Shown in pieces: positions 7,042 to 11,348 of a stretch of 11,348 bases of DNA (within the stretch, counting starts at the first letter, position 1; each line of letters starts with the position of its first letter). Both the position numbers and the translations under genes were made by a program. Below the pieces are notes generated by a model. The model was not told the origin of the DNA, did not search any database, and saw nothing but the letters and a program-made list of their open reading frames with translations. Source of the DNA: Thermoplasmatota archaeon (GTDB lineage Bacteria; Pseudomonadota; Gammaproteobacteria; Burkholderiales; Thiobacillaceae); the NCBI GenBank assembly GCA_023475455.1, contig JAMCVR010000008.1, forward strand, positions 1 to 11,348, written 5' to 3'.

Positions 7042-8886
7042 ATGGCCAAAGTATTCGTCACCGATCTCGTCCTGCGCGACGGCCACCAGTCGCTCATCGC
7101 CACCCGCATGCGCACGGAAGACATGCTGCCGATCTGCGGCAAACTCGATGCGGTCGGCTTCTGGTCGCTGGAAGCCTGGGGCGGCGCCACCTTCGACGCC
7201 TGCGTGCGCTTTCTGCGCGAAGACCCGTGGGAGCGCCTGCGGCAGTTACGCAAGGCCCTGCCCAACACGCGCATCCAGATGCTGCTGCGCGGGCAGAACC
7301 TCTTGGGCTACCGCAACTATTCCGACGACGTGGTGCGCGCCTTCGTGCAGAAATCCGCGGACAACGGCGTCGACGTGTTCCGCGTGTTCGATGCGATGAA
7401 CGACCTGCGCAACCTCAAGGTCTCGATCGAAGCGGTGAAAGCCGCCGGCAAGCACGCCGAAGGCGCGATCTGCTACACCACCAGCCCGGTGCACGATATC
7501 CCGCACTTCGTCGAACTCGCCAGGGGGATGGCGGAAATGGGCTGCGACACCCTCGCGATCAAGGACATGGCGGGCCTGCTCACGCCCTACACCGCATTCG
7601 AACTGGTGCAGGCGATCCGCGCGGCCACCCATCTGCCGATCCACACCCACAGCCACGCCACGTCCGGCCTGGCGCACATGACGCACCTGAAGGCGGTGGA
7701 AGCCGGCGCGACCATCATCGACACCTGCGTCGGCGCGTTCGCCGAAGGCGCAAGCCACCCCACCACGCAGAGCCTGGTCGCCGCGCTCGCCGGCACCGAA
7801 TACGACACCGGGCTGTCGCTGCCGCTGATCGAGGAGATCTCGGCCTATTTCAAGGAAGTGCGCAAGAAATACTGGCAGTTCGAGTCGGCCTTCACCGGCA
7901 CCGACACCCGCGTGCTGATCAACCAGGTGCCCGGTGGGATGATTTCCAACCTCGCCAACCAGTTGAAGGAACAGGGCGCGATCGACAAGATGGACGCCGT
8001 GCTCGAGGAAATCCCGCGGGTGCGCGAAGACCTCGGTTACCCGCCGCTGGTCACGCCCACCTCGCAGATCGTCGGCACCCAGGCCGCGCTCAACGTGCTC
8101 ACCGGCACGCGCTACAAGTCGGTCACCAACGAAGTGAAGCTCTACCTGCAGGGCCGCTACGGCCGCGCGCCGGGACACGTCAACGAGGAAGTGCGCAAGC
8201 TCGCCGTCGGCGACCTCGACGTCACCACCTGCCGCCCGGCCGATCTGCTGGCCGACGAGCTCGACAAGCTGCGCGGCGAGATCGAGGGCCTGGCCAAGTC
8301 CGACGAGGACGTACTGACCTATGCCATGTTCCCCGAAATCGGCAAGACCTGGCTGCAGGAACGCGCCGCCGGCAGTCTCAAGCCCGAGCCGCTGCTGCCG
8401 CCGGGCGCCTCGCAGGAAGAGAGCGCCCCGCGCTACGCCGCCGACGAATTCAGGATCACGCTGCACGGCGAGACCTACCACATCAAGCTGTCGGGCAGCG
8501 GCCGCTCCGACGCCGCCCAGCGCCCCTATTTCGTGTCGATCGACGGCGTCTCGGAGGAAGTTCTGGTCGAACCGCTGAACGAGGTCGCCGTGGCGGGCAA
8601 TGACAGCGCGCCGCGCAAGGCCGCCGCCGCACCGAGCACGCCCGGCCAGAAGCCTCGAGCCAGCCATCCCGGCCACGTCACCGCCGCCATGCCCGGCACC
8701 ATCGTCGACGTGCTGGTGAGCATCGGCCAGACGGTCAAGGCCGGCGACGGCGTGCTGGTGATCGAGGCGATGAAAATGGAAAACGAGGTGCAGGCGCCGA
8801 TCGCCGGCGTGGTCATCAGCATCTTCGCCAAGAAAGGCGACGCGGTGACGCCGGACATGGCGCTGGTGGAAATTCAGCCGGAGTGA
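7042..8886 (+). CDS. oadA: Pyruvate carboxylase subunit B / oxaloacetate decarboxylase alpha-type carboxyltransferase with biotin domain
   Basis: This subunit transfers CO2 between carboxybiotin and pyruvate/oxaloacetate. The 614-residue protein starts MAKVFVTDLVLRDGHQSL, a TIM-barrel carboxyltransferase start with metal-ligand Asp13. It continues with Lys174 in AIKDMAG (the carbamylated lysine position) and the metal-binding HTHSH at 201-205. The conserved PYC/OadA middle domain follows, then an Ala/Pro-rich linker near 530-545 and a C-terminal biotinyl domain with EAMKMENE, biotin on Lys578. Common annotation is oadA. No oadB or oadG membrane subunits are seen, and a biotin carboxylase lies two bases upstream, so pyruvate carboxylase subunit B (pycB), making oxaloacetate, is the likelier role. 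The gene is intact and probably translated together with accC. Confidence 0.93.
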   Translation: MAKVFVTDLVLRDGHQSLIATRMRTEDMLPICGKLDAVGFWSLEAWGGATFDACVRFLREDPWERLRQLRKALPNTRIQMLLRGQNLLGYRNYSDDVVRAFVQKSADNGVDVFRVFDAMNDLRNLKVSIEAVKAAGKHAEGAICYTTSPVHDIPHFVELARGMAEMGCDTLAIKDMAGLLTPYTAFELVQAIRAATHLPIHTHSHATSGLAHMTHLKAVEAGATIIDTCVGAFAEGASHPTTQSLVAALAGTEYDTGLSLPLIEEISAYFKEVRKKYWQFESAFTGTDTRVLINQVPGGMISNLANQLKEQGAIDKMDAVLEEIPRVREDLGYPPLVTPTSQIVGTQAALNVLTGTRYKSVTNEVKLYLQGRYGRAPGHVNEEVRKLAVGDLDVTTCRPADLLADELDKLRGEIEGLAKSDEDVLTYAMFPEIGKTWLQERAAGSLKPEPLLPPGASQEESAPRYAADEFRITLHGETYHIKLSGSGRSDAAQRPYFVSIDGVSEEVLVEPLNEVAVAGNDSAPRKAAAAPSTPGQKPRASHPGHVTAAMPGTIVDVLVSIGQTVKAGDGVLVIEAMKMENEVQAPIAGVVISIFAKKGDAVTPDMALVEIQPE

Positions 8887-8897
8887 ATCCAAACCCC

Positions 8898-9023
8898 TCA
8901 CCACAGAGGCACAAAGACACAGAGAAAGTCACTGAGCCCATGCGTTGCAACGCCTTGTTCTTTCCTCTGTGCCCTCTGCGTCCCAAGGGATACCGTCCCT
9001 TCGGGACAAATCTCTGTGGTGCA
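8898..9023. repeat. Palindromic intergenic repeat between oadA and yceF
   Basis: The left arm starts TCACCACAGAGGCACAAAG and the right arm ends ATCTCTGTGGTG, forming an imperfect inverted repeat over about 125 bases. The right arm carries the GTCCC/GGGAC double-hairpin module at 8980-9007, which is the inverse of 1962-1989 with 27 of 28 bases identical. No reading frame or T-tailed terminator is present. It belongs to the same family as the element at 1938-2099 and may end or insulate the accC-oadA transcript (inference). Confidence 0.8.
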
Positions 9024-9037
9024 ACGGTTTTTCCAAC

Positions 9038-9628
9038 ATGAAACTTGTTCTTGCCTCCACCTCGCGCTACCGGCGCGAACTGCTGTCGCGGCTGCACCTG
9101 CCTTTTGAAGTGCTGTCGCCCGACGTCGACGAAACCCCGCTGCCGGGCGAGACGCCCTCGGCCACCGCGCTGCGCCTGTCGGTGCTGAAGGCGCAGGCCG
9201 CGGCGGCGACCTGGCCCGACGCCCTGATCATCGGTTCCGACCAGGTGCTGATGCTCGACAACGAACAGCTTGGCAAGCCCGGCAATTTCGACAACGCTTT
9301 TGCCCAGCTGAAAAAAATGCAGGGCAAGGCAATGGTGTTCCACACTGCGCTGACGCTCTTGAACAGCCGCACCGGCCACACCCAGACGCGCGACGTGCCG
9401 ACCGTGGTGCACATCCGCCCGCTCAGCGACGCGCAGATCACCGCCTACCTGAAAAAAGAACAACCCTACGACTGCGCCGGCTCGGCCAGGAGCGAATCGC
9501 TCGGCATCGCCCTGATGGAGCGCATGGACAGCCCCGACCCCACCGCGCTGATCGGCCTGCCGCTGATGGCGCTGACCGGGATGCTGCTGAACGAAGGCGT
9601 CGACGTGCTGACATGGCACTCGGTGTAA
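9038..9628 (+). CDS. yceF: Maf family nucleotide pyrophosphatase, YceF type (m7GTP pyrophosphatase)
   Basis: YceF-type Maf proteins hydrolyse methylated nucleotides, chiefly m7GTP, keeping them out of nucleic acids. The 196-residue protein begins MKLVLASTSRYRRELL, the family substrate loop. It carries DETPLPGE, GSDQV with the likely catalytic Asp68, GKPGNF, and the C-terminal YDCAGSARSESLGIALMERM and LIGLPL segments. These resemble E. coli YceF more than the YhdE/Maf dTTP group. The ATG at 9038 has no evident Shine-Dalgarno and directly follows the palindromic repeat. In E. coli yceF neighbours yceD-rpmF. Here it is divergent from yceD with accC-oadA between. It probably forms a unit with the methyltransferase six bases downstream. 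Confidence 0.93.
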   Translation: MKLVLASTSRYRRELLSRLHLPFEVLSPDVDETPLPGETPSATALRLSVLKAQAAAATWPDALIIGSDQVLMLDNEQLGKPGNFDNAFAQLKKMQGKAMVFHTALTLLNSRTGHTQTRDVPTVVHIRPLSDAQITAYLKKEQPYDCAGSARSESLGIALMERMDSPDPTALIGLPLMALTGMLLNEGVDVLTWHSV

Positions 9629-9634
9629 TTTAAC

Positions 9635-10336
9635 GTGGCCACCCTCTACCTGATCCCGGTTCCGCTGGGACCGGTGAGTCCCGAAGCCTGCCTGCCGCCG
9701 GACACCCTTGCGGTCGCGCGCCGGCTCGACCGTTTCGTCGTCGAACGTGCGAAAACGGCACGCGCGCACCTGAAAGCGATGGGCCATCCGCAGCCGATCC
9801 AGGCGCTGCAACTCTCGGAACTCAACGAACACACCCCGGCCGCCGCCATCCCGTCGCTGCTGGCGCCGCTCAAGGCCGGGCACGACGTCGGCCTGCTGTC
9901 CGAGGCGGGCTGCCCCGCCGTGGCCGACCCCGGCGCGGCGCTGGTCATGGCCGCGCATCGTGAAAACATTCCGGTGGTTCCGCTGATCGGCCCGTCGTCG
10001 ATTTTGCTGGCGCTGATGGGCTCCGGCCTGGGCGGCCAGCGCTTCGCCTTCCACGGTTACCTGCCCGCGAAGGAACCCGAGCGCAACCAGGCCATCCGCA
10101 ACCTGGAAAAAACCGCGCGCCGCGACCGCGCCACCCAGCTCTTCATCGAAACGCCCTACCGCAGCGCAGCCCTGCTGGAAGCCCTGGCCACCGCCCTGTC
10201 GCCCGACACCCTCATCAGCGTCGGCGCCGATCTCAGCCTGTCGAGCCAACTGATCCAGACCCGCAGCGCAAAAGCCTGGCGCGGGCAGACCGATGTGGTC
10301 AAAGACCGGCTGGTGGTGTTCGGGATAGGAATTTGA
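9635..10336 (+). CDS. SAM-dependent methyltransferase, RsmI-like tetrapyrrole methylase fold
   Basis: This 233-residue protein belongs to the tetrapyrrole-methylase superfamily and is most like the shorter RsmI-like group; RsmI itself 2'-O-methylates C1402 of 16S rRNA and is about 286 residues. Visible signatures are MATLYLIPVPLG at the start, LLSEAGCPAVADPGA near residue 90, GPSSILLALMGSGL, FAFHGYLPAKEPER and IETPYRSAALLEAL. Together these trace the SAM-binding cleft and dimer fold. Translation likely starts at the GTG at 9635, six bases after yceF, which fits the family N terminus; the Shine-Dalgarno is weak. The substrate is not known from sequence. Being shorter than RsmI, it may lack the C-terminal domain, so I do not call it rsmI. 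Confidence 0.88.
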   Translation: MATLYLIPVPLGPVSPEACLPPDTLAVARRLDRFVVERAKTARAHLKAMGHPQPIQALQLSELNEHTPAAAIPSLLAPLKAGHDVGLLSEAGCPAVADPGAALVMAAHRENIPVVPLIGPSSILLALMGSGLGGQRFAFHGYLPAKEPERNQAIRNLEKTARRDRATQLFIETPYRSAALLEALATALSPDTLISVGADLSLSSQLIQTRSAKAWRGQTDVVKDRLVVFGIGI

Positions 10337-10388
10337 GCAGCCACTGAACGGCCCCCTTTGTGTGGCCCTCCAGGAAGGCCGCATGCCT

Positions 10389-10466
10389 CTAATTACAAAG
10401 CATTGCGCACCGAAGAACACCGTCGGTGTTGACAAACGGCTTCCCGTCGCCATTCCCGTCGAGGTA
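10389..10466 (-). pseudogene. Possible remnant of a dockerin-like calcium-binding tail
   Basis: On the minus strand the frame ending at the TAG at 10389 reads YLDGNGDGKPFVNTDGVLR near its end. The DxNxDG loop followed five residues later by TDG-x-L resembles C-terminal dockerin-like tails of some secreted proteins (DGNG...TDGLL). The rest of the frame towards 10748 has no recognisable domain, and a 17-bp tandem repeat lies just upstream. This is a guess from a short motif. Confidence 0.2.
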
Positions 10467-10493
10467 TTGCGCATTCCGAGGTATTGCGCATTC
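10460..10493. repeat. Perfect 17-bp tandem repeat, two copies
   Basis: CGAGGTATTGCGCATTC occurs at 10460-10476 and again, directly adjoining, at 10477-10493. The core ATTGCGCA also appears once nearby at about 10402. It may come from slippage or from an unmerged contig overlap. Confidence 0.9.
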
Positions 10494-10830
10494 AAGTGAA
10501 ATGCGCCACCCGTTCCAATCCAAACCCGCCATCCAGGCTATCAGGTAACACCGCAGTAAATTTCTCGCGAGGAATGTTCGCCGGCCGATCCATGGCGGGT
10601 CATTCGGCGATGCGGAAGGTCTACCTCCAGCCTTGGATCGAACGACTTCCCGCCGCCGCTGGCCTGGCACCGGTTCACGCAACCGGCAAGCTGGGGATGG
10701 GTGATGGGGCTGGCGATCCAGAAACTGAAATAGCTTGCCAACCCGCATGTGTCGGACTGTTTCGCCAAACCCTTCTTTGTCAATACAACCGTAGTCCTGG
10801 TTCCAAACGGCTCATGAATACGTCAAATGG

Positions 10831-10878
10831 CGCGTAACAAAGTGTCATATTGAACGCGTAACAAAGTGTCATATTGAA
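10831..10878. repeat. Perfect 24-bp tandem repeat, two copies
   Basis: A 24-base unit starting CGCGTAACAAAGTGTCAT and ending ATTGAA occupies 10831-10854 and 10855-10878 with no difference. Each copy contains GTGTCAT (ATGACAC on the other strand). Tandem sites of this size with TGTCA are seen at ends of some Mu/Tn7-type transposons, but no transposase of that type is present here. Confidence 0.9.
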
Positions 10879-10919
10879 TAGGTAGCCTCCTCGATGTCCA
10901 GTTCTTGGGTACGGGCCAT
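10869..10919 (-). pseudogene. Short frame, possible 5' end of a truncated gene
   Basis: A minus-strand ATG at 10919 opens MARTQELDIEEATY, which then runs into the 24-bp repeat and stops at once. It has no clear Shine-Dalgarno. The regular, charged start is gene-like, and its end coincides with the repeat boundary, as if a gene had been cut there. The family is not recognised and chance is a fair alternative. Confidence 0.2.
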
Positions 10920-11079
10920 TGTGCTAAGGGGGCGGCAGCGTTCAGTTCTGTGATTGTTGCTATAGCCACTTTCCGGCCAAGCTGCCTTAGTGAGGACAAG
11001 CTGCCCGTGCAAAGTACATGGGTTCGCGTTGCGGAAGGACAAAACGATTCAACGTAACCGCATAAGGGAGGGGGAAACT

Positions 11080-11199
11080 ATGTCGAAAGGGATGAGTTCG
11101 TGCGCGCAAGGTGCACGAGAGGTGGGTCAATCGGGTTTCAGCTTGTTTTTAAGCCTTGTCACGCATAAACGGTGTCTGACCCCCATGGCACTACCTTAA
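11080..11199 (+). CDS. Short frame with strong ribosome-binding site, possibly truncated by the insertion sequence
   Basis: GGGAGGGGGAAACT precedes the ATG at 11080, an unusually good initiation site. The frame encodes 39 residues beginning MSKGMSSCAQGAREVGQSGF and ends inside the sequence next to the IS4-type transposase. The last third crosses the putative insertion-sequence end at about 11171-11184. I infer that an unknown gene's first codons may be left, cut by the insertion. No family is recognised, and the natural stop is probably lost. Confidence 0.3.
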   Translation: MSKGMSSCAQGAREVGQSGFSLFLSLVTHKRCLTPMALP

Positions 11200-11348
11200 G
11201 CCATTGCGCGCCGCGACCGGAGGATCTTCGCGCGTGCGATGTGGCGGGGAACGGTGAGTAGTTTGTGGTTCTTTGGTCGTCGCTTAATGGCGTGAGGTTC
11301 AACCCGTCCGGGGCGGACGGGCAGTTTGAGCATGCTGGTTGCGCCGAG
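11171..11348 (-). mobile_element. 3' end of an IS4-type insertion sequence (partial)
   Basis: This covers the transposase 3' end plus its outer flank. On the minus strand GGGGTCAGACACC (11183-11171) lies 12 bases beyond the transposase stop. GGTGTCTGACCCC-type sequences are frequent at ends of proteobacterial insertion elements (from memory). The exact terminus and any target duplication cannot be set because the other end lies outside the window. Confidence 0.55.
11196..11348 (-). CDS. IS4 family transposase, C-terminal 50 residues (partial)
   Basis: The minus-strand frame open at the right edge encodes 50 residues ending at the TAA at 11196. It contains RPGRVEPHAIKRRPKNHKLL followed by TVPRHIARAKI. 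The signature GRVEPRAxKRRPKxxxLLTxPR is the characteristic C terminus of IS4-family DDE transposases, which cut and paste the element that encodes them. The catalytic DDE residues would lie upstream, outside the window. The frame shows no break, so the gene may be intact. The short palindrome at 11303-11321 falls inside the coding sequence and is not a terminator. Confidence 0.82.
   Translation of the reverse strand, partial: LGATSMLKLPVRPGRVEPHAIKRRPKNHKLLTVPRHIARAKILRSRRAMA

Larger units (their letters stand above)
10337..11195. other. Gene-poor mosaic region between the methyltransferase and an insertion sequence
   Basis: No confident complete gene is visible in about 860 bases. The stretch looks richer in A+T than its flanks. 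It contains a weak hairpin soon after the methyltransferase (GGCC arms at 10364-10367 and 10377-10380, no T-run), a possible calcium-loop coding remnant at 10389-10466, perfect tandem repeats of 17 bp and 24 bp, a 16-codon minus-strand frame and a short plus-strand frame with a strong ribosome-binding site. Longer frames here lack start signals or recognisable motifs. I read it as a landing zone for insertions with decayed gene pieces. Confidence 0.6.

Noticed and set aside
4926..8886. Sodium-pumping oxaloacetate decarboxylase
   Set aside because: No beta or gamma membrane subunits nearby, and the partner is a biotin carboxylase, which fits pyruvate carboxylase.
7246..8904. 552-codon minus-strand frame opposite oadA
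   Set aside because: Shadow of the intact OadA/PycB frame, which carries the motifs and the biotin site.
8816..10495. 559-codon minus-strand frame spanning yceF and the methyltransferase
   Set aside because: It crosses two well-supported plus-strand genes and an intergenic repeat; no motif.
10621..10660. GTTCGATCC on the minus strand, resembling a tRNA T-loop
   Set aside because: The flanking bases do not pair as a T-stem and no acceptor or anticodon arm is present.
10557..10733. Plus-strand frame reading about 58 codons to a TAG at 10731
   Set aside because: The composition looks somewhat protein-like, but it has no ATG, GTG or TTG near its start, no Shine-Dalgarno and no recognised family.
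10831..10878. CRISPR-like array
   Set aside because: Only two directly adjoining copies with no spacers.
11303..11321. Perfect hairpin CCCGTCCG-GGG-CGGACGGG as terminator or REP element
   Set aside because: It lies inside the IS4 transposase coding sequence and has no T-run.

Overview
This is a GC-rich stretch of ordinary chromosome, most likely from a betaproteobacterium. The fab gene order, the yceD-rpmF-plsX head of the operon and the two-gene pyruvate carboxylase fit the Nitrosomonadales/Thiobacillus area, but the genus is inference. No new defence, biosynthetic or RNA system was found. The novelty lies in genome structure: large exact duplications, a modular palindromic intergenic repeat, and a mosaic right end with an insertion sequence.

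Left part, minus strand (about 1-4891). A well-formed sigma70-type promoter at 4863-4891 points into yceD, rpmF, plsX, fabH, fabD and fabG. This is the classical ribosome/phospholipid/fatty-acid operon. PlsX makes acyl-phosphate for phospholipids, FabD loads malonyl onto ACP, FabH starts chains and FabG does the first reduction. Several joints look translationally coupled: fabH starts at a TTG overlapping the plsX stop, and the fabD stop is part of the fabG ribosome-binding site. fabD is interrupted by an exact 635-bp tandem duplication. At the left edge the fabG start is fused in frame to another copy of a fabD segment.

Middle part, plus strand (4926-8886). Biotin carboxylase (accC/pycA type) and the carboxyltransferase-biotin carrier subunit (oadA/pycB type) form a two-subunit, probably anaplerotic, pyruvate carboxylase. 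accC carries an exact 695-bp tandem duplication that shifts its frame. Removing one copy restores a 472-residue protein; the same operation on fabD restores 307 residues. Two such events in housekeeping genes, plus the third junction at the left edge, point first to assembly error and second to very recent duplication.

Right part. After a palindromic repeat related to the one between fabH and fabD come yceF (Maf-type m7GTP pyrophosphatase) and an RsmI-like SAM methyltransferase. In many proteobacteria yceF and yceD are close neighbours, so the pyruvate carboxylase pair seems to sit between two formerly adjacent divergent units. From 10337 to 11195 no confident gene is visible. That stretch is visibly richer in A+T and holds two perfect short tandem repeats (17 and 24 bp), a possible calcium-loop remnant and short truncated-looking reading frames. 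The window ends in the C-terminal 50 codons of an IS4-type transposase on the minus strand.
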